Assembly (NCBI GenBank): GCA_030280995.1
Contig: JASXTE010000011.1
Coordinates: 21,757,817-21,821,816 of the forward strand
Origin: Hemileia vastatrix
Lineage: Eukaryota; Basidiomycota; Pucciniomycetes; Pucciniales; Zaghouaniaceae
Reading direction: 5' to 3'
DNA length: 64,000 nucleotides
Under the pieces are notes generated by a model. The model was not told the DNA's origin. It did no database searches and saw only the letters and a program-made list of their open reading frames with translations. The first letter of the stretch is position 1. Each line of letters starts with the position of its first letter. The position numbers were made by a program, and so were the translations under genes. Of this stretch, positions 33,968-44,179 are shown piece by piece.

Positions 33968-35213
33968 ATGTCTTCTTCTTCTGATTCACCCCTTACTTCT
34001 CTCTTATCTTCATCTTTATCTTCTTTATCATCTTCATCTTTATCATCTCTATCATCTTCTTTGAAATCAACTCTATCATCTTCTTTGAAATCAACTTCCA
34101 TACAATCATCTTCTAAATCATCAAAAAAAATTAAAGATAATCAGTCTCATCAGAAGAAAAGATATTTAAAAAAAAAGTCTCTCTGCGAAAGTTATTTTCG
34201 TCATATCCCAAACATTTTTTTTTATAAAACTAAAGTAGATAAAAAAATAATTATCCGAAAAAATTACCAGAAGATATCAAATATCTAACAGAATTTGGAG
34301 ATGATCGAGTTGTTGCAGTTATCAGCAATGCTTTTAAGCCTCAATTCATTTTGGAAGTTCATTCATTCGATGGTGTAAAAGATGAAGCTTTTAATCAACT
34401 ATCCGATCTTATCATAACTCTTTATCAAATGGCTTTGGTTCGATTACCTATAAGGAATAAGAATTTGTTGGGTGGTATCATGATTGGTTTTGGTTGGAGA
34501 CCTGGTTTTGTCAAAGGATATTCTCTTGGTATGTCTAATAATTTTTGTTCCATTCTTAATATCATTTCACTTATTTCAATTATATAGGTATATATTCATT
34601 GCTCAATAATATCACTAAAGCACAAAAAGATGAAGATTTTCGCTTATGGGACACTCTACCCTACTTTAATTCTTTTCTTGCTCTTTGACTCAAAAAGCTC
34701 TGTAATAAGGCATTTGAAAAAAATCATGAACTTGCAACCAAAGTTGGAATACCGAATTGGTGTGACTCCGAATGGGAAGATATCAGCCACGAATATCTTT
34801 TATTTTCTAATGTTATTATCACTCATTCTGGATTCCACAATAGGATTCATATCGATAGGAATGATGCCAATTTTCTTACTTTTGGAATATTCTCATATAT
34901 CAATCCGATAACTGGCCACCCAATACCATCTCCAGCTAAAATCAAAGGACATGGTTTATATTTTCCAGACCACCGGTGCATCATTGATTTTGGTTTGGGA
35001 AATGGTATCATCAAAACTATTTGGAATTCTTCTAAGGATAATCATCAAACGACCAAAGCTCCTCCTGGTTTGAAATCCTGTCAAGATTTCACTCATTTTG
35101 GTTGCTCATTTCAAATCAGTAATAAGTTGATACAAAGAATCAATAAGGTAAAGAAAGAAGGTAAAGTTATTTGATTTATAAAAACTTTATCTAGATCCAA
35201 AAAGTATGGGGAT
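33968..35213 (+). pseudogene. Tet-like 2OG-Fe(II) dioxygenase carried by Harbinger copy 2
   Basis: ATG at 33968. A Ser-rich N-terminus and a basic KKRYLKKKS segment (possible nuclear signal) precede the conserved region, entered in another frame after an A-run shift near 34259. From 34261: LPEDIKYLTEFGDD, then LLGGIMIGFGWRPGF, an intron (34529-34587, GTATGT to TATAG), then the core. Iron ligands fit HxD in HIDRND (His 34848-34850, Asp 34854-34856) and a distal His (35043-35045), followed by FGCSFQIS. This pattern matches the Tet-like 2OG-Fe(II) oxygenase family expanded in basidiomycetes. TET/JBP enzymes oxidise methylated bases in DNA with 2-oxoglutarate, O2 and Fe(II). Breaks: the A-run shift, TGA near 34687 (shared with copy 1) and TGA near 35174 close to the C-terminus. 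Function in DNA is inferred. Confidence 0.78.
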
Positions 35214-35325
35214 TAGAGTTGTCATTGAAAATTTTATATTTTTTCATAAATTTTTAATAAATATTTTTTATATATCAATTTTCTCAAATAATGTGATGAG
35301 CCATCGACCTTGTGTTGTATAACAG

Positions 35326-35513
35326 GTAATCATGATAACATTCATTTGTTTCATGGGGTTCCTCTTCCCTATACCTGTAGAAAGTTCCAAACTTTTGTTT
35401 CTCGACTTGGTCTGCATTTTGGCTTGAGGGATTATCATTACTTTAAACTAGGGAAATTGATATATATTAGATATTTATTTAATAATTTATGTAATTATAT
35501 TAAATTTAGATGA
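35326..35513 (+). other. Unrecognised ORF-like segment shared by both Harbinger copies (copy 2)
   Basis: Reads NIHLFHGVPLPYTCRKFQ and LGLHFGLRDYHYFKL after a possible acceptor (TATAACAG at 35318-35325). It could be a further exon of the dioxygenase gene, a separate small protein or non-coding. No family recognised. Confidence 0.3.
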
Positions 35514-35915
35514 CTTCCACCCCTTACTTCAATAAAATGCAGGGGGGGGGGTGTTGCCAAATTTTCAAATCTGACATGTGAAATTGATGACTTAGAAAAA
35601 TTTTGGTGATACCCACCCCTTGCTTCAATAAAATGCAGGGGAGAGTATTTCCAATTTTTTTAAACAGATATAGAATTTATTTTACTTTTAAATATTTTTG
35701 TGATACCCGTTCCTTACTTCAATAAAATCCATGGGGGGTTGTGCCAAAATTTCTTATAAGACTTGTGAAATTCTTGACATGTAAGAATTTTTGGGATACC
35801 GGTAAAATGCAGGGGGTAGTAAAGCCAAATTTTCATATAAAACTTTCAAGATTCATGACATGAAAGAATTTTTGTGATACCCACCCCTTACTTCAAAAAA
35901 ATCCAGAGGTGGGGG
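35513..35915. repeat. Tandem ~90-bp repeats inside Harbinger copy 2
   Basis: Five imperfect units beginning near 35513, 35603, 35697, 35790 and 35874, each pairing CACCCCTTACTTCAATAAAA with a following CAGGGG(TGG) stretch. They lie between the convergent dioxygenase and Myb-like genes. Confidence 0.75.
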
Positions 35916-36066
35916 ATTGTCAAATTTTTAAAGGAGACTTGAAAATTTTATTTAAAAAAAGAATATTTAACATTAAAATACGATATTTCAAGAAATACAG
36001 AAAATAATTGTAAAATTTATGTACAAATAAATATGAACACATGAAGTGTGAAAGAAATAAAAGAAA

Positions 36067-37464
36067 CTAGTCAACAAAAAAATTCATTAAACGTTCTATT
36101 TCTTCAACAGATTTGTTTGCTTTAATGCATTCGATCAAGAAATCTTTCTTTTTAGAACTTTCTTGGAGATCATGCTTATACTTCATCTGTTCCATTAAGT
36201 TTTGATGCTTGAGTGTTTTTTCCTTATTTTTGGATTTTTCAATACTAAGAGTTAGCTCAAACTTCTTCTCCTCCAAATCTTGGGCCCTACCATCCTTCTG
36301 TAAAGAGAGCTCAAACTTCTTCTCCTCCAAATCTTGGATCCGATCATCCTTCCGTAAGGAGAGCTCATACTTCCTCTCTTCCAAATCTTGTACTCTGTCA
36401 TCCCTCCTTAAAGAGAGATCTTATTTCTTCTTTTCAAAGCTCAGAGTCTCTTTAGCAATTTCCACTTGTTCTAGAGTGAGAATAAAAATTAACATAAAGT
36501 AGAAGAAAAGCAGAGTAAAGTAATAAGAGGTATGATATCACTTACCAGCATCACGTTTCTCTAAAAACTGTTCCATTGAAGAAAAAGGTGTTTGTGATGA
36601 AGTATCACTTTTTCGTCTTCTTTGGGAGAGGAAATTTAGACTAGTTGAAGCCCTTCTCTTTTTGTTCAACGTAGCATTTTCCTCCTCATCATTGTCACTA
36701 GCTTCAGACTCAGTTGATTGAGGATCCTGGGTTTGTTCATCAGCCTTTTAAGAAATAAGAAAAAGATAAGTAAATAAAAAAATAGAATTGATAAGATAAA
36801 AGAAACAGACCTGAGTTAGATTGGGTTGGGTTAAATCGCCAATAGGATCAATAGCAAAGCTATCAAGATTTGTAGAATTTAGAAGAGGGGAGGCTTGAGT
36901 GGAGGAAGAGGATGGGAAAAGATTTGCTTCAACATCATGTTCGGAGATAGGATCTTCTCCATCCAACATGTTTACAGGATTAACATCGGCTCGCTCTCCA
37001 AAAATTGCATCCATCTCTTTAAAGTAAGGACATAAAGAATCAAGTTTATTGTCTATGGATTTTATACCCTTAGTTATATCAATGTCAGTAACCCCAAAAC
37101 CAGTGGAAGATGAAAGAGCCTTTGCCTTCTTGTATTTTGCTCGAAAATGCTTGAAGCGTTCAGACATCTGTTTAGGCAAAAGATCAATCCTTCCCTTGGT
37201 CTTATTGCGTAATTCATTTGCCATTAGAAGATAGCCATTAACTTTTGATGTGGGGGGCCGTCCTACTTTAGTGGCATACTCAGTACCAAAACAAGAATCA
37301 TAGTTAGATTTGGTTTTCAGCCAGTTGATAAGAATGAGATGTTCATCTTTTTTTAATTGAACAGTCTTTGATTTCTTGGCTGAGCGGGGGAAAGAGGAAG
37401 TAGTGGGAATTGAAGAACAACTGGGTGATGGCTGCCTTTGAGAAGATCTAGGATGACGAGGCAT
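36067..37464 (-). pseudogene. Harbinger Myb/SANT-like DNA-binding protein, copy 2
   Basis: Exons 37464-36811, 36744-36546 and 36470-36067 join in frame. Exon 1 holds a Ser/Pro-rich start, the Myb-like helices (DEHLILINWLKTKSNYDSCF, RFKHFRAKYKKAKA) and the LCPYFKEMDAIFG block. Exon 2 is an acidic stretch then a basic KKRRASTSLNF and RRRK segment (likely nuclear signal). Exon 3 is a coiled coil of 18-residue repeats (KFELSLQKDGRAQDLEEK) ending EEIERLMNFFVD. A TAA near 36421 (Tyr codon in copy 1) cuts off the coiled coil; otherwise it is intact. It should bind subterminal sites and recruit the transposase. Confidence 0.82.
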
Positions 37465-37784
37465 GTTATTATAAATGAAGATGAAAAGGAGCAGAAACAA
37501 GCAGATGAGATAGCAAGATGAAAAGAAGAAGAATCAAATAGATGAAATGGGGAGAAATTCTGAGCGGATGGAATGAACAGGATGGGATGAGAATGGAAGT
37601 GCGCAGCAAGGTAGAAGGCTGGGATATCCAGAAAGTTGTCCAAGATGTGGTTATGGAAAATTGAGTAAAAAAAATGTCGGATAAGAGGTGAACATTGACA
37701 CGTAAAGTGTCTAATAACCCAATTATTAGCAAAAATAATTGCGGAAGATAATTGGGGTATGCAGATTATTTTCCGCAATTAATT

Positions 37785-37815
37785 TAATTGCGGATCGGTC
37801 AACATTGATACCCCC
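37785..37815 (-). repeat. Right terminal inverted repeat of Harbinger copy 2
   Basis: The inverse of the left end, finishing GATACCCCC at 37815, followed by TATTA. Confidence 0.9.
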
Positions 37816-38012
37816 TATTAGCTATAACTATATTTTATAAACCTATTTTCCACCACTAGCACACACCAATTTAAATATTGTGAGTTAACACTGAACATAA
37901 CTATTGTATTAGTCTTCCCCTGAGGTTTAATCACTAAATAATTTATTTAAAAGTAGTTGGAACATTAATATTTACAATTAAATCATACTTAGATACTAGC
38001 ATACACTGACGA

Positions 38013-38601
38013 TTGAGGGGTTTTCCTTAATTATTACTTATTATTTAGTATAAACCTTAGGACATGATTTTTACTCTATTATAGCTCATAAAAACAAAAT
38101 ATTTAGGTCTGCAGAACATTAGTGGGTAATAATAACTTGGTGATTGTGGAAAAGAACCCTTATAATAATTTTACTAATTTTTTAAAATAAAAATTAGGTA
38201 TTTACAGTAGTAACTGTACCTAATATAAACCCAATTTCACTTGGTATTTGGTCACCAATATAACACCCAATTTAATTAGTATTTGGTTAAAGCTTGGTAA
38301 GCTAATTATTCACCCTTATAAAGGTCTAGTTAAACTTATTTTAGGAATTTTAAAAGATTTTTTTGAATTTTTATTATATTTTATTTTTTAAAAATAAAAA
38401 TATAAATTCAGGGTAAGCTCCAGCACTTTTATTAGTATTTATATTGCTAATATTTTTTATCTACTTATTACCATACAGGCTTTTCCATTTGTAGGAATAA
38501 AAATAGTTATTTTAGACATAATGAGTGCTCCACTGGACAATGTAAGTGATAAACCTACTTTTAATACCAGGTCTAAAGATAAAAACAATGTACCAGGAAA
38601 T
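38013..38601 (+). other. Leader of Ty3 copy C, upstream part
   Basis: Untranslated region between the 5' LTR and Gag, homologous to 60248-60830. It begins ATTGAGGGGTTTTCC, close to the sequence after two other LTRs in the window. The Copia element cuts it 9 bp before the Gag ATG. Confidence 0.65.
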
Positions 38602-38716
38602 TGTTGTCTCAGGCAAAGGGAAAATAGAGGTTTTGGTAAGAGAATGAGATAGATTACTTTTCGGGAATGGTCTTAAGTTATATACATGAGTATGCGGCGC
38701 AGTAGAGTACATAACA
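38602..38716 (-). repeat. 3' LTR of the Copia element
   Basis: 115 bp; differs from the 5' LTR at two sites. On the minus strand it contains TATATAACTTAAG, a possible TATA region. Confidence 0.92.
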
Positions 38717-38965
38717 CCCGCCCCTCGACAAGATGCTATAGATTATTGACTTATGAGAGAGTGATAACAGATAGAGAAAAAAAGTACTAGTAATGTAATG
38801 ACGTTTTATATGTTGTTTTTCCTTTATTTTTATTTTATTTTTTGTTATTTATTTATATTTTATAGATATATTATTATTTTTTTTAAATGTAAAATCTGCT
38901 TAAAAGCTTTGTATAGAGAGAAAAAGGTGAAAAAGAAGAAAGAAAAAAGGAAGAAAAAAAATAAA

Positions 38966-41037
38966 TCAAAGGAGGTGTAGTTGTTCTAGAGTGACTTTGT
39001 GAGATGAAGTGTTGAGAGGTTTTTTCATTACATCTGCCAGTTGTTTGCCTGAAGGTACCCATGTTAGTGTTGCTTTCTTTTTGTAGAGTTGTTCGTTTAC
39101 ATAGTAAAAATCTCGTTCCATGTGTCTTGTTCTTTTGTTTGATCCTTTGTTGCTTGCTGTTTTAGTTGATGCTTCATTGTCGCAGAAAAGATTCAGGGTT
39201 CCTTTGAAGTTTATAATATCTTCGAGCAGATTTTTAATCCACATACCAGACTTGGTCGCTGTTGATAGCGCCATTAGTTCTGCATGGCAGGTGGCTGTAG
39301 CTACGCAGGAGAGACGTCTGGATGACCAGCTGATGGGGCAGTCATTAAGTAGAGTAATGTGGCCCCCGGTTGATCTAGAATGTTCCCCGCCCCAATCTGA
39401 GTTGCTGAAACACTTTAGATCGATGGTTGGTGTGTTTTTGTTCGATGGGAATAAGTTTAGGATTAGTTCTTTTGTGTTGCGTAGGTATGCTAGGAGATGT
39501 TTCAGGGCAGCCCAGTGATTGTTTGTGGGACACTTGGAAAAAAGGGCTAAGAAGTTCACACTGAAAGCAATGTCTGGTCTGGTGCCACTGGCCACATAGC
39601 TGAGTGATCCAATGGCGGACAAATAGTTTGTCGCGTTCACAGGTGTTGATCCTTCAGGTGCAACTTTCAGGTTTGAGGATGGTGGCAAAGGGGTCGATTT
39701 TGTTTCGTATATGTGGCTGAATTTGTCTAGTATTTTGTTTATGAGGGTGAGTTGGCTAAGGATGAAACCTTTATCAATGCGCTTGAATGATAAACCTACA
39801 ATGGAGTCAAGGGAAGGATTCCACTTGATGGTAAGTTCATTTGACAGGCAATTTTGTAGGTTCTGTAGTTCTTCAAGGCTGTTTGCTGTGACGAGGCCAT
39901 CATCTACATGGACCCAAATTAGTGTATTTCTTCCATCTTGCCTTAGGTAATAGACACTGGCATCGTACTGGGACACTTGGTATCCCAGTTTCGTTAACTT
40001 TGATGAGAGGTGTTCCCACCAGCAGCGTGCGGCTTGACATGTTCCGTATAAGGCTTTTTTAAGTAAGAGTGCTTTTCCATCATTTATTTCAAAACCTGGA
40101 GGGTCCTTTATATAAATTTCTTCGTTGATTGGGCTGTGTAGGTAAGCAGCTGTGACATCAAAAGAATGGACCGGCCAGTTGTAGTGTGCAGCAAGTGTTA
40201 GGATTATCCTCTGTGACGTGAAGGTTGCAGTGGGTGCAAAAGTTTCATGATAGTCTATTCCGTGAATTTGTTTGAAGCCTTTTGCTACATACCTGGCCTT
40301 CAGTTTCACCAGATTTCCATCCGCATCACATTTTTCTGCAAAAACCCATCTGGCATCTGTGATTTTGGCCAAGAGAGGTGGTGTTGTTCTTTCCCAAACT
40401 CCCATCTTCTGCATGTTTTCCATTTCCTCAGTGCATGCTTCATGCCACTGTTTGCTGTTCGGTAGTTTCATGGCCTCTTTGAAAGATTTCGGCGCTGTTG
40501 AGGAAAGAAAACACAAGGCTCTCTCAATGGTGTTGAGAAGTTCCTCTTTCTTGTCTATAAGGCGTTCAGCTTCAAAATTGTCTAGACCGTTGATGTTTAT
40601 TGGGTCTATTATGTTGGCTTCTACTGGGTTTAATAAGTTGTTTATTAACATTTTGTCTGAGGTAGGTGTGGGTGTTGGGTCAAAAGCTGTCCATGCTGAA
40701 GCTATTAGTTTTTTTTGTTCAAAATCCCAGAAAAGCCAGCCTTTAGAGGCCTGCAAGAAACCTACCAATATACATTTTTTGGCTCTTTGATCAAGTTTGA
40801 GTCGTGTTTCTTTCGGAATATGGACGTATGCTGTAGAACCAAAAGGCCTTATAATGTTGGCTATTGGTGCATGACCAAACATCGCTTCAAAAGGTGTTTG
40901 TTCAGAGAATATAGAATTTGTGAGTTGATTTTGCACGTAAGCCGCCCACTTGTAAGAAAAACCCCAAAAGAATTTGGGTAGGCCACTGTCAAGGAGTACT
41001 GTTCTACCCATGTCCAACACTGATCTATTCTGTCCTT
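38966..41037 (-). pseudogene. Copia integrase C-terminus, RT and RNase H
   Basis: A 684-codon uninterrupted frame preceded by a short in-frame stretch (KRNGRIEGQNRSVLDMGR). It has the integrase C-terminal part (LPKFFWGFSYKWAAY), RT with FDVTAAYLHSP and the catalytic VHVDD near 39910, and RNase H with LFCDNEASTK near 39180. These domains copy and process the element cDNA. A frameshift near 41035 separates it from the rest of the integrase. Confidence 0.9.
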
Positions 41038-41515
41038 CTATTCTGCCGTTTCGCTTGTGATTATAGGGTAGGGAGAGTTCATTGATAATGCCTTTTGAGA
41101 TGAAGAAAGTTTTGTTTGTGTTTCAAGTCTGTTGATAGTATTGATGATGGTGGTGGTAGCTTCAGATTTTGTTTTTAAGATGTGGCATTCTGTGTATGTT
41201 GTGGCACAATCTTTAATAGTTAGTGCCCAAAGTCCATTGTCAAACGTGGTTTCTTCTAGGGGACCGATGAGGTCAGCTGTGAGGAGGTCTAGCTTGGTAA
41301 GTTCTCTACTTCGGGACGGTAAGTCAGAGAGTTTGGTAATTTTTGATAATTTACATATTTCACAGTTGATCTCACCTGTAGGTATGAATTTCAGCAGACC
41401 CTTTGCCATGTCAAAGGAGATAAGTTTTTGGATTTGTCTGAGGCTGGCATGGCCAAAAAGTTGGTGATAATAGTATAACAGATCATTGTTAGATTGGTGA
41501 GTAGCAAGGGTATGG
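41038..41515 (-). pseudogene. Copia integrase N-terminal part
   Basis: Contains the HHCC zinc finger (LFGHASLRQIQKL near 41450, CEICKLSK near 41355) and the beginning of the catalytic core (LLTADLIGPLEE near 41270). It shifts frame near 41100 before the part at 41037-38966. Confidence 0.8.
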
Positions 41516-41518
41516 ATT

Positions 41519-42010
41519 AGTTAGGGGTTTTCAAAAGGAATGGTTGATTGGTCATAATATGATGTGTATAGGGTGAGAGATTCATTTGGAGTAGTGGTAT
41601 TTACAGGGTATGATGGTTTAAATGAGCATAAATCTGTTTTTGGTAGTGTTTTTGGGAATGGAAATAGCCATCTACAATTGGTAAAGGTGGCTTGTAGTAC
41701 ACGCATTCCTGCAAAATGAACAAAAATGTGGTTGTCAGAATTCCATTCTATAGATGCTCCACCCCTGATAAGTGCCGCTGGAGATATAAGTGTGCGTGAG
41801 GCATTCTTACAGAAATATACATTATTAATGTTGATAACTGTCCCACCCAGTCCAGCAAAACGAAGGGTTCCCTTCCCTGTAATGAAATTGCAAACATTGT
41901 TAGTGGCCACTTGTAAAGGTAAAGGTTCAGGTAGGGTGGAGAAGTTCACTAACTCGTTAACTGCACTTGTGAGGTGATGAATCGCCCCTGTGTCAAAAAC
42001 AGGGGGGGGG
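41519..42010 (-). pseudogene. Copia protease region
   Basis: The active-site segment VFDTGAIHHLT lies at about 41998-41970, followed by VNELVNFSTLPEPLPLQV. A run of ten or eleven C (minus strand) at 42001-42010 shifts the frame against Gag, and a stop near 41519 separates it from the integrase. Confidence 0.78.
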
Positions 42011-43348
42011 TTGCATTGGTGGGGGGGAATGTTCTGATATTGTTAAGTTTTGGAGCTCAGCAGCTGAGGCTTCATGTTGGTCACCAATTTCCATTATATT
42101 TGCTTGTGGTGGTTGAAATTTGGAGGGGCCTTCCTTGTTTTGCAGTCGCTTGGGGTAGACAGGCCTGTAGGAGTCCATGTGTCCTTGTTGGTGTTGTGAG
42201 TTGACGGAGGCACGGTTTTGTGAGGATTGTGTAGGATTTTGTCTATGAGGTGGCACATAAGGTGGAGTCAAAACTGGATAGTTGACAGATGGGTAATGAG
42301 CCTTGAATTGGGATGGGGCAAAGGTAGGAGGGGCCGATGTGATCCTCGTTTGTCGTGAGATAGGGCATCGGTTTTGAAGGTGGCCATAAGAAATACAATT
42401 CCAGCAGTGGAGTGTGTTCATTGCGTCAGTTTGTATGTCAATGTTGGGTTCTGGGGATTCATTTATGTTTACTGCCGACGTGCTGGGAATAGGAGTGGTG
42501 AGAGACTCGTCAAGTTCGCGTGAGTGTTGATGACGGTCCCAAGCATTTGTTAGTATTCTTGTCATTTTTGCTGATGAAGGTGGGGCATTCAATGATTCCA
42601 TTGCATATTAAGCCTCTCTATTAACTTCTGAGGCAATACCGGATTTATTGTCTACCGCAAATTGGAGGACCATCGAAAACATTGAATCTTCGGTGAAGGT
42701 TTAGCCTTCTTCCTTGAGGTTGTCAAAAAGTTCACGTAGTTTTGTGACTAGTTCCAAAGGGTTGGAGAAAGAGCTTAATTTTAAAGAGTGGATCTTTCTA
42801 TATAAGTTAAGTTGGGAGGTCCTGGAATTTGCGCTGAAGAGGTCCTTTAGGTAGGCAAAAGCCCTAGTGCGTGGTCGTTTTGATATGCACTGGCGTCGGA
42901 GGTCCTTTGAGAGTGAGTTCATGAGGATTTCCCAAGCTAAGGTTTCACAAGAGGGGATGGATGATGCATGACGTCGGGTGAAAAAATCTTCATCATATAT
43001 ATGGTCAAGCAGAACTAGTTGCAATTCCTGGTACCAGCTTCGATAATTTCTACCGTCTGATCGTAGGACATGGGGCCAATCCTTCATTTCGGCTTTGATG
43101 TAGGCAAGAGAGACTGCGGTAGTTTTTTGTTCCTCACGTTCTTCACGACCGGGGACGTCCGTTTGATATCCTGCGATGGTCTCATCGTCTTCAGCTTCAT
43201 CAGGAGCATCTGGAACGGTGTCGTGTGGGGGGCCGGAGGGAGGGTTTGAGGGTGATGGGGAAGGCATATGTGGTGGTCTGTTGGTTTGCCTGGATCTTGG
43301 AGGTGCATTCGGTGCCCTTATTTGTGGGTTGACCCGCGGAGTAGACAT
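41993..43348 (-). pseudogene. Copia Gag with zinc knuckle
   Basis: ATG at 43348 after an A-run (minus strand). A Pro-rich acidic N-terminus is followed by the capsid-like segment (DGRNYRSWYQELQLVLLD and LRELFDNLKEEG). Two in-frame TAA codons (near 42700 and 42607) interrupt it, and it continues in the same frame to a CCHC knuckle (CWNCISYGHLQNRC near 42395). It builds the particle shell and packages RNA. Confidence 0.8.
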
Positions 43349-43716
43349 TCTTTTTTTTTTTTTTTTTTTTGGTAAAGGACTAGACTACTAAATAAAGGAT
43401 GTTCCAGACGTCTCCGTCAAACCGTGGTAGGTCTTAGTAAGAAGACAAACCCGGGTATCCTGATAAGAAAAAAAAGAAAACAAGGAAAAAGGAAAGGAAA
43501 AAGAAGGAGAAAGAGAAAAAGAAGGAAGAGAAAAGTTAGCCTAAAGAAACTGGCTGAGGTTTGTTGTGTGAGAAAAAAAAATAGTGGTGTAGAGAGAGAG
43601 ATAAGCGGAAGCCAAAGGAAACTGGCTGAGTTCTGATTTTTGAGAAGAAAGGAAAAGAAACTTGTTGCAGAGCGGAGAAAACTTGTTGCAGAGCTGAGCG
43701 TTAAGGGACCATAACC

Positions 43717-43831
43717 TGTTGTCTCAGGCAAAGGGAAAATAGAGGTTTTGGTAAGAGAATGGGATAGATTACTTTTCGGGAGTGGTCTTAAGTTATATAC
43801 ATGAGTATGCGGCGCAGTAGAGTACATAACA
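43717..43831 (-). repeat. 5' LTR of the Copia element
   Basis: 115 bp, the partner of 38602-38716. Going inward on the minus strand the next bases are GGTTATGGTCCC, with no obvious initiator-Met primer site at the edge. Confidence 0.92.
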
Positions 43832-43840
43832 GAAATCACT

Positions 43841-44179
43841 ATGGAGGGTCAGTCCTACCCACAGCCAGAAAAAATGAGCATAGAGAAAAAGGACACCCTT
43901 TTAAAAAAGATAACTATAAAGAAGACATCACCTCCACTTCAGGATAAACTTTCCCACTTGGAAAAACAAGTTCTGAAGCTGGAGGAGTCAAAATCTTCTA
44001 TAATTAAGGAAGTGGAAAAGGTGGAAACCAACTGTAGGATAGGTTTCCAGAAATTAAACCAAACTCTGGCAGAGCTGAAGGGAGTACAGCTAAGCCAGCC
44101 ACCCCCTATCCAAGGACAATCAGGTCAGTCTCAGGAAAATATCTTGGTAGAGAAATGGAAATGGGATTGGTTTTACTAA
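43841..44179 (+). CDS. Gag ORF1 of Ty3 copy C (coiled coil)
   Basis: 112 codons from ATG 43841, only 9 bp after the Copia LTR. It has a basic N-terminus, a coiled coil (SHLEKQVLKLEESKS, FQKLNQTLAELKG), then a Pro/Gln stretch and WKWDW before a stop. Homologous sequence at 61150-61290 lacks this stop and runs to a PILW end, so the stop here is probably a mutation. ORF2 begins 25 nt before the stop in another frame. Confidence 0.65.
   Translation: MEGQSYPQPEKMSIEKKDTLLKKITIKKTSPPLQDKLSHLEKQVLKLEESKSSIIKEVEKVETNCRIGFQKLNQTLAELKGVQLSQPPPIQGQSGQSQENILVEKWKWDWFY

Larger units (their letters stand above)
30537..37815. mobile_element. Complete PIF/Harbinger transposon copy 2 (7279 bp) carrying a Tet-like dioxygenase
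   Basis: Inverted ends GGGGGTATCAATGTT and AACATTGATACCCCC, about 31 bp with few mismatches. It is flanked by TATTA on both sides (30532-30536, 37816-37820), which includes the TTA duplication typical of PIF/Harbinger. Contents in order: DDE transposase (+), G/C-rich inverted repeats, Tet-like dioxygenase (+), tandem repeats, Myb-like gene (-). Harbinger elements usually carry only the transposase and the Myb-like gene, so the dioxygenase is extra cargo. Confidence 0.92.
29554..38012 (+). repeat. 5' LTR of copy C (1175 bp when the Harbinger is removed)
   Basis: The LTR occupies 29554-30536 and 37821-38012, separated by the 7.3-kb Harbinger. The uninterrupted site is seen in the sister LTR at 60047-60070 (TTTATATTAGCTATAACTAT). 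Its last base reads G instead of A. Confidence 0.88.
38602..43831 (-). mobile_element. Ty1/Copia element with 115-bp LTRs (5230 bp)
   Basis: Identical-length LTRs at 38602-38716 and 43717-43831 (TGTTGTCT...ACATAACA) differ at two positions, both G/A. The target duplication GAAAT is at 38597-38601 and 43832-43836. Minus-strand order is Gag, zinc knuckle, protease, integrase, RT, RNase H, the Copia order. A GAGGGGCGGG purine tract (minus strand) precedes the 3' LTR at 38717. It is inserted in the leader of Ty3 copy C. Confidence 0.95.

Noticed and set aside
31390..34690. TGA recoding (selenocysteine or Trp) in the Harbinger genes
   Set aside because: One TGA aligns with CGA and another with CAA in the sister copy, and the host-type genes use a standard code. 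CpG decay is simpler.
39120..40981. Several plus-strand open frames across the Copia element
   Set aside because: They lie antisense to an intact 684-codon pol frame and carry no domain signature.
43424..43636. Lys/Arg-rich open frame next to the Copia LTR
   Set aside because: Purine-rich leader of the Copia element read antisense; low complexity.
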